This document shows, piece after piece, positions 35,001-46,600 of a stretch of 64,000 nucleotides of DNA. The notes below the pieces were generated by a model. The model ran no database searches, had not been told where the DNA came from, and was given only the letters and a program-made list of their open reading frames with translations. This DNA comes from Stenopsyche tienmushanensis (Eukaryota; Arthropoda; Insecta; Trichoptera; Stenopsychidae). Position 1 is the first letter of the stretch. Each line of letters opens with the position of its first letter. The translations under genes and the position numbers were made by a program. The stretch lies in contig WACJ01000125.1 in NCBI GenBank assembly GCA_008973525.1, forward strand, positions 1,116,001 through 1,180,000, read 5' to 3'.

Positions 35001-36105
35001 AGACCCACACATCACAAACATACATCTTACCCATCATATGTTTACGTCGAGCACCAGTGGTTTTCCATATATCATATATGTATATAAGGATATAATGATT
35101 TAGCTTCTAAATAATTAAAATTCTATCAAAAAATATAATAATGACATCCAATTAACACGAGATAGTGAATAACTATTGTAAATTGATCCAATTTATCTAA
35201 ATTCCATATATACTGTCTTAACCGAATCGATTCAAATATAATTGAACCAATTAAAATATCGAAAAAATATATAACTTTAGTGAGCAACGTTACCTACAGT
35301 GGAGAATTTATTCAAGAGACCGCCAGATTCGTAATTTTACCAATAATATTTTAAAGCTATAACATAACTATCAATGAATAAAAATGAAATTTACAACATT
35401 GAATATTTCATAATTTTGCAAAATCCATATATTCAAATTTAGGCAATATTTGAGCTTTATTAAGAAAAACAAACTGGATTTAATGCAAAATGTTGTTCCC
35501 TTTCTTGCAAATGATATTTGATGATATCAATTTATCAAAGCCCTACCAATTAATCTCGAACAAATCTTAAGTCTTAAATATCCAATTTGGAATACTGTAT
35601 CATCTTATTGATATGCTCTAAAAAATTGTACTCCACAAATTCAAAAAGATATGGATGCTCATATGACAACATTAAATATTGTATGCCATATACGCACACA
35701 ATGTTAAATATTATACATGTCTACACATAATTAAATTATTTTATGGTTCTATACTTTTTATAAAATATAAAATGCTATTCGATAAGACGGGCAGGGCTTT
35801 CTTTGAGTGGTTGAATTGAACAATAACTAAAATTGATTGCCAGAAAGATATTCGGAAACGTCTACATATATATTCTTTATTCTTAGAAAAATCAATAAAG
35901 GGGATCCTGAAAAATTATTTATTAGAGGTAGAAATATTACAGAATCAAAATTAAAAGCTTCCATTGAAGACTAGCATGACCATATAGATACACTACATTA
36001 TTTCCGGATTGACTTTCCTTTTTATAATCTTAATTAAATTTATTTCATTTCCAATATCACTATTTAAACTACAAAAATTCGATTGAAAATTTTACTAGAC
36101 TTTTA
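35001..36105. other. AT-rich stretch, nothing recognised
   Basis: No frame of note and no shared repeat. Confidence 0.45.
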
Positions 36106-36524
36106 AACCCTAAAGGAGTACTATCCCAGGGCGTGGGACCCCCCCCCCTCCAATTATTCGAAAGAGCACTTTTGTATATTGAGCTCGGAGACAGACAGAG
36201 ACAGAGAGAGAACGTAGCGCAGTTCGGGAGACAGAGACGGAAAGCTTCTCCGCATAGATCGCACGATTATATAGATCGTTAGCCCAAATTTATCAACTAA
36301 TAATGATTTTAATTACAAGTGTATTATTTTTTTACGCAAAGAAATTACCAAATATTTTGTGCTTTCGACAGTGTTTATTTATTTAATTGTTTCCTGTTCG
36401 TCGCTGCTTGTTGAATGAGTCTTTGTCCAATTATCATTGCCTTCTAAAGCGGAGCAAATGAATCGATTTTTTGTGCATTGTTTATTTAAAGAAATTACTA
36501 GAGGTCTTGTATGCTATCAACAGC
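36106..36524 (-). mobile_element. TTAA MITE family, inverted copy
   Basis: Reverse complement of 38355-38767 over about 400 bp. The end begins CCCTAAAGGAGTAC next to TTAAA. It contains a C homopolymer (about 36139-36150), a GACAGA-rich block (36187-36215), GCGCAGTTCGGGAGACAGAG and the CAACAAGCAGCGA-type internal word. Its right part matches the complete MITE at 23660-23959. Confidence 0.75.
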
Positions 36525-37079
36525 GATAGCCTTGGCCGTTGGAAAGCATGATCTTTCCGCAAGCTTTTCCAATCTCGTAATTATCCTCTTTCTCTTATCC
36601 ATAAAAATATCTTGATTCAGAGCATCAACTATCGTAATCCCCACCTAATCATTGCCTTTCTTGTCAACCTGGAGGGTTCTGTCTTTTGAGGGACCCTATC
36701 TACGTAAAAACTGAGAATAGAAAATCACATGTGGAGATCAACTTTACCCAATAACATATATGGAAAATTTAGGCAAATAATGATAAAATTCACTATTTTT
36801 GTAAAACGAATGCTCAGATTATGAAATTTAATTTTATTAAAAAAGAAGCTTCTTTAAAGGATTATGAATCGGTTATTTGGATTATTTTCTTGAATATGTG
36901 AAAGGCAATTGTTAGCACGGTTTCTATATGTATATTTTTAAATATTCAGTCATAGAATGCTATGGTTGGTGATCCCTGTCACGCTAATATAGCTTTCCGG
37001 CCCTGCGTGTGTGTTGAAGAGGAGAAACGTGTAGAATTATTGGGTATTTAGTACAAACAAAACAAGCCATTAATTACGC
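36525..37079. other. No supported gene
   Basis: Balanced GC to about 36720, then AT-rich. No motif or frame stands out. Confidence 0.3.
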
Positions 37080-37610
37080 AAACAAACCCCAACAGGAAGT
37101 GTAAGTAATAAAGGCTTCAACTTTACATTAAACAGGGATCGTGGTCCGACACAATGCCGACGGTTGGTTACCCCCGTTCGTTTGGGCAACTTTGGGACGA
37201 CTGCGGGCCCATTTCGGGTCAAATATTCCCCCATGTTATTCATTTCGAATTAAACGAGCTTTATTTCGGGGTGTGTGTTTTAACTTTTTTTCGCGCCGAA
37301 ACATATTGCGAATCGATGAGAAATTTTTGAGGCGTTCGTGTTCCAAGGAGCGGTGCAGACATTCGAATGGTGATCCAATTTGTGTCCTTTGGGATATGCA
37401 CCATATCCCATTTCAGAAGGCGTCCTCATGCAATGTTTGTCCTGAATGCAGACAAATCTGTTTAATGATTTCCCTTTTATCGACACCGCTCCCGGTATTA
37501 AATGCTGAAATATTCCATCGGCATGATTTCAGTTTAGGTACAATATTAAATTCCATGGCAACGACTAATTATAGTGTTTGTGAGAGGCATTATGTTAATA
37601 ATATATTATA
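37080..37610. promoter_or_regulatory. Candidate regulatory island with a perfect palindrome
   Basis: CG-rich, non-repetitive stretch. It contains GGGATATGCACCATATCCC (37391-37409, exact 8-bp arms) and CCATGGCAACGACTAATTA (37553-37571: an X-box-like half-site beside a homeodomain core). A 156-codon frame covers it but starts with GTG, has no domain and is overlapped by a minus-strand frame, so I do not call it coding. Confidence 0.35.
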
Positions 37611-38354
37611 ATAGCAGTGAGCTGTAACTTTTGTTATGATTTTCTAGCATGTTGGGGTTCCATTGTATAAAGGTCGAATACTTGATACTGGATATTGTTA
37701 AATTCCTATTGTTACTATAACAGTAAACATTAGCTGTGCTGGAATGGTACGAAGATAACTTGTTCAATGCTATTTAATATTCGCATGAAAAATAAGGTGA
37801 ATTCTATTAAAATACGAATTGAAGCGAAAACTGAATTAATTAATATATTTCGTACAATTTGAATTAATATCATATCATAAAATGGTTTTTGCGTCATAAA
37901 ATTGCTTAGGCTTTCTTCCTGGGTGATTTTTTAAACAATTATTTCATTATTTTAGAAAAAAAATTGACGATGTCTTATACTGGCATGTTTCAATATTTGA
38001 TCAACAAACTATAATTTACTTCTTATGTTACATAAAATATCCTCTCTTTTATAATTGTGTTTTCATTTCATACAATATTAAATGTTTAAATTAAACACAA
38101 TTATTTAGTCAAAAAAATAATATTTAGTATTAGGTTCAAGTGAATTATATTTTGAATGACATATGAAAAGACAATCATCCTGTATAGGACTTTTGTAAAA
38201 TATGCATCGAAAGAAATTTGTCAACATTTTGAGGATTAAACAAATTTAAAATCGATGAAGTCGATGATGCCATAATCGCTTTACACCGACTATTATCTGT
38301 CAGCTCCTATTAGCGTAAGACAATCTTTAATTAAATAGTCAATCGTAAATAAAC
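37611..38354. other. AT-rich stretch, nothing recognised
   Basis: No gene or repeat assigned. Confidence 0.4.
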
Positions 38355-38767
38355 ACTGTTGATAGCATATAAGACCACGTCATTTTTTTACATAAACAAT
38401 ACACAAGAAATCGATTCATTTGCTTCTGCTTTACGAGGAAATGATAATTGGACTAAGACTCATTCAACAAGCAGCGATGAACAAATAAACACTGTCGATA
38501 GTACAAAATATTCGGTAATTTATTTGCGTAAACAAATAACACACTTGAAATCGAAATCATTATTAGTCGATAAATGTGGGCTAATTATCTATACAATCGT
38601 GCGATGTATGCGATAAAGCTCTCCGTCTCTGTCTCCCGAACTGCGCTACGTTCTCTGTCTGTCTTTGTCTCATCATTGTATCTCCGAGCTCAATGTACAA
38701 GAGTGCTCTCTCTGAATAAGTGGAGAGGGATCGCAGACCCTACGATTGTACTCCTTTAGGGGTTATG
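38355..38767 (+). mobile_element. TTAA MITE family, long copy
   Basis: Begins at CTGTTGATAGCATA and ends GTACTCCTTTAGGGG next to TTAT (a degraded TTAA). It has an internal duplication: AACACTGTTGATAGCA (near 38352) and AACACTGTCGATAGTA (near 38489) each start a similar unit of about 130 bp. The complete short copy at 23660-23959 has one such unit. The frames here are not genes. Confidence 0.75.
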
Positions 38768-39339
38768 GACAAATTGATATATATTTTTCTTTTACTGACA
38801 CGTGATAATACATGGTTATAAAGCCTTGCTTTACCAAATTCAATACTAAATATCAGTATTATATACAAGCATCTTAGTAAAGGAGTATTGGTATCAACAT
38901 ATTTTGATCATTTTAATGGTTGAAATTGAAAATATGACATTTCTACATTCTTATAGCCCAATTTTCTAATTTTGAAAAAGTTAATGGCAAGAAGATTTAT
39001 AAATTTGGTCAAACCTCTCATTAAAATAGTCTTACCAATGCTTCATCAAATGTAGATATCGATATGAATCCAATATATATAAACTTCATTAAAAAAAAAT
39101 CTCTTATGCTGATTATTTTCTTAGCCATTTCAACTCTACTGTCAATAAGTAGGCCTGGTCAGACCATTATGGTTTTGCAATGGGTTTTTTTTTTAATAGT
39201 AACTAAATGTAAAACATTCATTTACAATGATCAGTTGCTGTGAAGTCTAACTCTATTGATAATTGAGATTAAAACCTAACTAAATTGTTAAATTTAACAC
39301 GAAGTTCGCATTATTATATTAAATATTTAACTCCTAACC
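38768..39339. other. AT-rich stretch, nothing recognised
   Basis: No gene or repeat assigned. Confidence 0.4.
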
Positions 39340-39860
39340 ATATATAGAGATGTCGAAGTTAAACTCGGTGAGATATTCGTTTTCAATGGTTGATAGTCGA
39401 ATGAAAAAGCAGCACTCTGAAAAGAGCGTATCTGATTTATTTTTCCGAAAACCGAATCAATTTTCCTTTCAGATTTCTAATCTTCGAAAGTCATTATTCA
39501 CAATGCTCTGAATTCGGATTTAAATAGCCGCGATTATTTGAACGAAAGTAATGAATCAACCCTTTCCAAGTGTAATTACATAGTTGGTGTTCCAATCATC
39601 ACCACTCTTGTTCACCCTCACCACACGCACACATTGTTTTGGAAATTGGATAATACATGGAATTCGAATACATACCCCCATAGAGTCTATTCAGAGGATC
39701 AGGATTGTGGAATATAGACAATAAGCCGAATGGGACATAAACCAATACACGCAATGAGATAACAATGGGTCATAGACCATTACAGAATACATCCTGCTGA
39801 GTTTATTTCATCAAAAGATAGCAGCTTAACCATTCCTGAATGGACTCCTTTACTCCCATT
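39340..39860. promoter_or_regulatory. Weak candidate island
   Basis: Somewhat GC-richer, non-coding, with CAATTTTCC and ATTACATAG words. Low support. Confidence 0.2.
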
Positions 39861-40719
39861 TAATTCTTATTTGTATATTTAATAGGTATTTTGATTGTTG
39901 TAATATATAATATTTTTTATATTTATAAGTTAAAATATCAACTGTACCAAATTTACTACTAATTTACTACAATTCATTATACATACTGAATGGCTCTTTG
40001 AATAATCTTTGAAGGAAGATATAAAAAACACTCAAGATAATAATGTTGATTTTACTTGGAAAGATTTTAAGGAGTGAATAGGGCTCACAAACTTTTTTCT
40101 TTGAGAGGATCAAGATGAAAGCCTTAGAAAGACCTCAAGAAATGCATCTTAGAATCGTTCATATTTTACTTAGCAAGATTTCATTTTTTGCAGATCTTCC
40201 TTGGTTCCATGAGGTGAAAACATATATTTTTTAATGTATCATCATTAATATTTATAACGACAATTGATAAATGCTATAATCTCAAACATTATGGAATGGG
40301 GATTATAGCAACTTCAAAGAATATACGGTATATGTGTATAGTTTATAAGAAAGGAAGAAGTGCAATGCGTATTTAGATGATAATACATTTCAAAGCAAAT
40401 GTCTATAGTTTTATCATCTCACAATGATGATTCAGCTATCTGATAATAGATTTTAAGATGTAATATATGGCGCAAAATAATTCAAAATTTTAAGTTGCAT
40501 GATTGCAAAAAATCTGTTAATATTTTTAAACATATATTAAAAAAAATGATAAAATAAAACCTATATTAAAATGTTGTTAAAACTGTTTCACCCCCAGGAT
40601 TTATGAACATTTCGGATGGATTATCTGTAACTATGCGGTATTAATGTTTAAACGATTTCAGGTTTGATGTCTAGATTTTTGAATCAGAAGATGATGTTTA
40701 TATAATTTTATGGCAATTA
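39861..40719. other. AT-rich stretch, nothing recognised
   Basis: No gene or repeat assigned. Confidence 0.4.
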
Positions 40720-41170
40720 TTGCATACATTTGCGATAGGCCTTTAAGCTGTACGGTTAGCCTATTATGGGTCGCCTCGTTCCCGGGCGGCCACATAAATC
40801 TGCTATCCACACCTGACGCAAGGCAGGAGACTAGGGTATCCACACTTTCCGGTGGGTGGGAACTCCGGCTTTACCTTTGGACCCCCGTCGGTTGACAGTG
40901 AAATATGCAAACAGTGTCGTCACATAATGGCTACCGCAAGTGAAAGTTTTCAGGAAATACCCCAACTTTCTCTTCGAAGGCTTCCCAACGTCTACCCCAT
41001 ATGCTGCAAGACGTGTTGAATACAAAGACATCAATATCGATAAACAAGGTCATCCATGAGTTTGCTGTGTCCGAATAACCCAGTTTTCATAATTGGAGAT
41101 TGCGTCCATAGCAATTTGAACTCTTTGAAGTTATTTGGACTCGTGATTGCAACTCTGGTCTTACATTTTA
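40720..41170. promoter_or_regulatory. Candidate regulatory island
   Basis: Strong GC rise (40760-41030) including TTCCCGGGCGGCCACATAAA. Opposed short frames (40710-40895 + and 40831-41034 -) overlap without domains, which points to composition, not coding. Confidence 0.3.
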
Positions 41171-41749
41171 GGCGTCAAGTTTATCTGCTAGTTTAAATAT
41201 CAAATACTTTATAAATATATTTTTAGCTGTTATTTTCTTTTATAAAATTTAAGAATTATTGTTATACATAATTGCGGAGAATAATGTAACATGTAATAGA
41301 ATGTTTAAAATGCTTTTTTTAATAATGTGCTACTTCTACTATCAATAATTTACGGTACTTTAAGAGGGTCGAAATGTCAATTTTAATCATATATTAATCT
41401 TCCGTTTGTTCACACTAGACAATGTTATACAAATCCTGGATATATTTGATCTATTAACAAAGTTAATTTCAAGCATTCATTAAGTCTCAAATCATGATCT
41501 GCGCATCCATTATTATATAAGTAATACATTATTTACCATTTGGAAATCACAATAGAATTCTTGATCTGATAATTCTTGTTTATAAAATGTATATATTGCC
41601 TTAAAAACATATTCTGCAATGTATTAAATTGATATAGATGTAATCAAAATTGTAGTGTATAAATCAAGTATTGATACACTTTAGCATTTCCACAGAAACA
41701 CAAATGGTATGAAATGTAAACGGACGACAAATATAATATTTTTATTAAA
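41171..41749. other. AT-rich stretch, nothing recognised
   Basis: No gene or repeat assigned. Confidence 0.4.
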
Positions 41750-41779
41750 ATATCCCATTTCATTGAAGTATGATTTAAA

Positions 41780-41990
41780 TTCATTCGAGTTTCCCCACAT
41801 TAACAGGATTTACTAACGCCAGTAGGAGAGACTTTGTCTCAAGTCTTCCGAGGTATGATTATGAATTTATTTGCACGTCTAGACTGGAGTGATTTATGGA
41901 CAATGAGTTATGAAAGGGGATCGAACCCACCTTCCTGAAAGGCTTTTGTTTGCAGTCGACCATGCAATTAGCTAATTAAATGCCCCTGTA
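41780..41990 (-). mobile_element. tRNA-derived SINE or tRNA pseudogene, family 3
   Basis: The minus strand carries an A-box-like TTAGCTAATTGCATGG (about 41967-41982) and a B-box GGGTTCGATCCCC (41914-41926), with GACTGCAAA between them that recalls the tRNA-Cys (GCA) loop. The stems do not pair well enough for a functional tRNA. A body of about 130 nt follows to CTGTTAATGTGGGG. No second copy in the window. Confidence 0.45.
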
Positions 41991-42039
41991 CGTCGTAACG
42001 TTAATGCAAATTAGATACTATAGTCCGATAATATGACCG

Positions 42040-42230
42040 AGATAAAACGTACCAGGGAGGTCTGACCTCTTGCCCATTATCCGAAGGATTTATAAATTAA
42101 TTAAAACAAGAAGAGATCATATCGTCATACTGTGTGATCCGAGCAGACAATGAGGGAAAAGTGTGGGCGGGTCACGTCTCATTCAAACGAATGAATTTAC
42201 CATCGAGATGGTATGCACGTATGTTCTATT
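42040..42230. promoter_or_regulatory. Candidate island near the CA-RP exon
   Basis: A GC-richer block with GTGTGGGCGGGTCACG (KLF/Sp-like plus nuclear-receptor-like) and ACCAGGGAGGTCTG, the latter shared with 29318-29332. Lies about 0.7 kb downstream of the exon, in transcript orientation. Confidence 0.3.
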
Positions 42231-42933
42231 TATTTATTTTTTGTATTAAAGCTATAAAATATTAACTATCGGATCAAAATTTGCACAAATAAATATGTTT
42301 TTGAATCAAGAGTAGCTTAAAATTTGGACACAAATATTTTTCTTTACAAATAATTTTTATGTAAACAAATATTAGCCTACCTAAAATTGACTTGTTTTAG
42401 AGGGTCTTTTTTTTGCTTATTTTATTAATTTTTGCCTTTAATCTATTTTCGCATAAATATGAGAGATACACAAATAATAATGTTTTCAATAAGTAATAAT
42501 GAATATTCATATTCAACATTTATACATAGTCAAACATAAACACAGCTACTTTCTAATACACGAGAAGTATATGATGATAATTAAATCATTGATTGCAAAG
42601 ATGACAACTTTATGTAAGTGAATCATAAAACCTGAAAAATTTTATATGGACAGTGTTAATAAAAAAGTGATTGTATTGAAGCAAAAGCTTACATATTAAG
42701 CTTACATAAAGATCACTTATATCGAAGAAGAATATCAAGCAATGGCTAGTTTTAATGATTGCTACGTAAAAAGACGTCGAAAACTTTGCTTTGTTTCTCA
42801 TATTCAATAGTAGAAAATAAAAATGATCGCCTATCATATAAATGTTCATTTTTTTAAAGCTACATACAAAGATGGAAATGAGCAATTGCATCTCTGTTAT
42901 AAAAGTATAGTAAATATACACAAAAATTCATAC

Positions 42934-42984
42934 CTGATATTCCGTCATAAGTCCACCATTCTTCCCAAATGACTCCTGAAGAAC
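42934..42984 (-). CDS. 51-nt exon of a carbonic-anhydrase-related protein (CA10/11-like)
   Basis: On the minus strand a pyrimidine-containing acceptor (ATATGTTTCAG) precedes, and the strong donor CAG|GTATGA follows, a 51-nt exon. With two nt completing a codon from the previous exon and one nt passed on, it reads SSGVIWEEWWTYDGIS followed by G. From family knowledge, WEEWWTYDGISG just after the signal peptide marks the insect secreted CA-related proteins, orthologues of vertebrate CA10/CA11. These lack the zinc histidines and act outside the cell, binding neurexins in vertebrates. The next block (PSFWGLINPxW) was not found in the 42.9 kb to the left, and no convincing signal-peptide exon appears to the right, so both introns are very long. 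Alternative frames give no known motif. Confidence 0.8.
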
Positions 42985-43049
42985 CTGAAACATATAGATA
43001 CTGTTATTAAAATAAAAAGACGAACACAGACATAGGTTAAGAGAGACAC

Positions 43050-43500
43050 AAACGAAGATAAGTTCAACATGGGGCTTCCCAGCAGAGGCCTTGTCGCAAG
43101 AAGAATTGCGATAAAGCATACAAAAAAAAAGTTTTGCGGTTCACAAATTTCACCCCGCCTTCTGTACGCGGCGGAGCACTTCACCCACTTAGAAACTTTA
43201 TGTTTTATGAGGGACCTGGAGTCTAAGGCCAGCCAGGGCCGTATTTTTTCATTGACTTTTACTTAGTGGCAGTTCTTACTCGATATGGTGTGTGTAAATG
43301 TGCAAAAGCACTATGCCGCATCTCACATTTAGGGCGAATCGAGTTTTGGTCCAACTTTATTTTTATTAATGGACAGATCCGTTTCTAAAACAAACTGTGT
43401 ACAATTATCGCCCGTGCTGTTATAAAAGAACTAAGTTTCAATCCTCATGATGAATCAAAGGCTTAGGAGGTTTTTTTCCGGGTATTTTTCCCACTTACAA
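43050..43500. promoter_or_regulatory. Candidate intronic island upstream of the CA-RP exon
   Basis: GC-richer, with CCCGCCTTCTGTACGCGGCGG (about 43154). Minus-strand frame 42945-43184 looks hydrophobic (FFFVCFIAILLATRPLLGS), but no donor in the right phase follows it, so I do not call it the signal-peptide exon. Confidence 0.25.
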
Positions 43501-44159
43501 AAGTTGTTCCACATGACATGTATTAATTCATCAAGCAAATAAATCATGTAAATATATGTTTTATTTAATCTTGCAACCGAGAGAATTGTAAAGGGGACAG
43601 TTGGTTGTTATAAAAGATATCTCTGAATAAAATAGATATTTGATTAGCAAAAGCAAATACATTTTGATATAGTACTTATATCAATTTTAGGTCCTTTTGA
43701 AAGAAATCCAATGCGCTAGCTAAAATTGACATTTTGGAACGTTCTTTTATGTGCTAAGGTAGAATATGACTGAAGTTATTAATTATGAGTTTCTTAACTC
43801 TTTCAGTCCGTGTGCATATTTTAGTGTACAGAAATTTTATTTTTGTTTTTGTAGGCTAGTTTAAGTACTATTTTATTTGGGATCTTTTGTATATCGTGGT
43901 GTATATCTTATTAAATTAGTTGGTATTACAGTCTACTTGTTGTTGTTGTTATTTTGCATATTATGCATATTATGAATATTTTGATTTCTATTGTATTTTT
44001 CATATAAATCATCATTAAATTGTAACTTGGATGAGAATTAATTTAATGAGAGGTTCCATTATATCAAATATAAGTCATCGATGATATAAATGTGTTTGAA
44101 ATATATTCCGAGTATTTAAATTAAATACACGTCTCAAGCTTCCAAAATTGCGAATCCCC
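43501..44159. other. AT-rich stretch, nothing recognised
   Basis: A short TTG run near 43940 only. Confidence 0.4.
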
Positions 44160-44480
44160 TGAAATTAAAAATAATGCTTGCAAAATGAATTCGCTAAAAA
44201 TAAACATCGCAAGGGCTCGCTTTAAATTTGACTTTATTCACACACGAGCACCTAATTTTTTTGGAGACACCCCGAGTGCTTTTCGGGAGGCTATTGCCTA
44301 TACTCGTAGCATACGATGGCTTTTTGTCCACGGATCTACTTTAATGGCCGGCACATGTTTTACCCAGAAACATTTTACAAAACTTTTTAAAAACGACCCT
44401 CCCCTTATTGAACAAGCTCCCAGCCCTAAGCGAGTGTTCCCCTTCTCATGATATGTACATACACACAAAGCTTCGGCACG
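44160..44480. promoter_or_regulatory. Weak candidate island
   Basis: Moderate GC. Overlapping frames on both strands (44185-44451 + and 44298-44522 -) have no domain. Confidence 0.2.
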
Positions 44481-44984
44481 AAGAAGTATAGGTTGCCCAT
44501 TAGGGAATAATAAACATATCATTTAGATAGATATTATTAATCACGATTAGATATATTTATTTTGTGCATTGGGATGAAATGTTCTTCTGCACACACTATA
44601 TAGTGCAAAATTAAAGTTTATCAATAATTATTATAACTAGGTGACAAATCTAGAGGAGGGGGGGGTATTTTTCTCCCTTGGTCATAATGGAATTTATATG
44701 ATTAATCAAAAATCAATTTATGTAATACCTGAGCTTGTTGGCTTTTGCAGATATCAGAAATATTAGGTCGAATATTTGAAATAGCTACCTTCAATTCTTC
44801 GTCTAAATTCGTAAGTCTTTCTCGTTTTTTAGTTTTTTTTTGGAAGTTATTATTGAGAAACCAAGCTCACACAAATATGATGTCGAAAACTGTAACAAAA
44901 TTTTCAGTGCCTTCGTGTGAAAAACTGAATGTTACCCTTGGACAGAAATCCAAAAATCCATGGTCATTTCGGAAAATTTAATTT

Positions 44985-45720
44985 TTGAAGAGGGATCAGT
45001 CGACAATGAGACTAATTCTTCTTCTTCGGCATATGAAAACTCACAATACAATGTATTAATCGTAGCAAATGGATTTCATATCCAATCATAATTTTCTATA
45101 TTTAAGGAAAGAAAATAATGTGCAATCTATTATTGCTGAAATAACATTCTAACATTGCGTCAATAGATGTCAAAAAATGTTCGTTTTTCCTTGAATGCTT
45201 GTGTTAACTTTATTTACGTAATTAAAAGTATCTGCTAAATATCCCACTTTAGCACACCAATCATTATTCTGAAGAAGTATTACAAAACCAACCATACCTT
45301 AATTTCGAAAAAAAAATAATAATTAATATCTAAGTTCTAAGAATCGACATAAAACTTTACCCCTAGATAATCACCTGACTTTAGTGTAAAAATGCAAACA
45401 CTCCACTTCTATAGAAATGCAAAGATTTTTCAACATGCGTATTTTTAAAGGTCTGGTGATTTTACGAAATTCACAACTTAATCTAGTATATGTTTTAGTG
45501 TTGCTTGGAATGTTTTCGAAACTAAAGATTCTCTATGTAAAAAACTGTGCGTAGTTATAGTATTAGGGCTCTTTTATATGAAGAAATATAATCAAAAACA
45601 TCTTGTCCTGTCGTACGCTCAATAAGTTCTTTGCAGCACTTTCGTTGATGTTCATAATTTCGTCAACGACTTTTTCGGTTTTCACTATTTTGCAGAATTT
45701 TTCGTTTTTACCAATTTTTT
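44985..45720 (-). mobile_element. hAT (ZBED5/Charlie-type) transposase relic 1
   Basis: Parallel to 50800-51520 along its length. On the minus strand it reads KCCKELIERTTGQDVFDYISSY (45660-45590). Then comes LSRGKVLCRFLEL (about 45385-45340) with the conserved Trp before it changed to a stop. The C-terminal block near 45040-44995 has the same EELVSL-type end as the second copy. Several stops and frameshifts. Confidence 0.75.
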
Positions 45721-46069
45721 CGCAGTGTTTCGCAATTTTTTTATTATAAATAATATGGTTATGATGAAAAGTTTTTCACTATTTTTAATAAATAGCTGGT
45801 TAAATTACCTGAATCTTTTATTCAAAAAAGTGTCTTAGTCTATTATTGTATGTAAGATATTTTTAAATATTCATTTCATTCTGAGACCTAAATGATTTCG
45901 CACAAGCTTATCCGATACGGATGAATTTACATCCAAAAGTCTATAATTCCGCTACCTATTGTCAATTCAATACAAGTTTTTGGCATATTTGTATAGGAAA
46001 TAAAAAATGTCACCCCGAAAAAAAAAATATATTTTTTTCATCTAGGACAATATAAAAGCACCCGGGTAG
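45721..46069. other. AT-rich stretch, nothing recognised
   Basis: Repeated TTTTTCG words at 45670-45740 border the hAT relic. Confidence 0.35.
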
Positions 46070-46600
46070 GAATTATCCCTTTTTTCGGTACATTGATCCC
46101 TTTCTCCGATGTGAACACATCGGTTGAACGTCACAATCGGACAGATGCGTACAAGCACGGCGTCACGTGGGACAGCGGTGGAATTGTTGAAACTTTCACT
46201 GGGCGAATCCACCCCCGGACACGTGGAGGCTGTAGATATCAGGCTTGGCCGCCGGGCCGTTTATACCCAATCTACATCCATTTGTCCGCGCTCTGAATAA
46301 TAATAAAGTGTTTGCAGAGTGGCCCGCCCCGACCTTTTGATGCTAATAAACACCTGTATCACGGGCCAAGGGCCGGCTTATTTGTCCGCTTCCTCGCGAA
46401 ACAATGACTTCACTTTTTTCCTATTCTATCCAATCCACACAACGGAATCGGCAAGCGTGCCTCACATTTGGGGTGTTGTAAATAAGATTGAATGAAAAAA
46501 TAAACCCACGCGCCAACCCTGAACTTCTCCCAATTTACGCAGACACTTGCCTAACTGAAAAGGTACGGGAATATAAAGATATATTTCCTTAAGAGAAAAG
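46070..46600. promoter_or_regulatory. Candidate regulatory island
   Basis: Among the most GC-rich, CG-retaining stretches (46100-46460), with GTCACGTGGGAC (E-box CACGTG, Su(H)-like GTGGGAC), GAATCCACCCCC, GGCCGCCGGGCCG and CTAATAAACACC. No meaningful frame. Confidence 0.35.

Noticed and set aside
37141..37611. 156-codon plus-strand frame
   Set aside because: Starts with GTG, has an overlapping minus frame, no domain and irregular composition. The region looks like a non-coding island.
36106..38767. One 2.66-kb transposon with 400-bp terminal inverted repeats
   Set aside because: The interior holds a CG-rich island with no transposase, and the arms match a stand-alone 300-bp MITE elsewhere, so two separate insertions are simpler.
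42928..43119. Alternative reading of the CA-RP exon (VLQESFGKNGGLMTEYQ) with an in-frame upstream extension
   Set aside because: This frame gives no known motif. The frame giving WEEWWTYDGIS fits the family and the splice phases.
42945..43184. Hydrophobic minus-strand frame as a CA-RP signal-peptide exon
   Set aside because: No GT donor in the required phase follows the hydrophobic run, and it lies too close to the 51-nt exon, across its acceptor tract.
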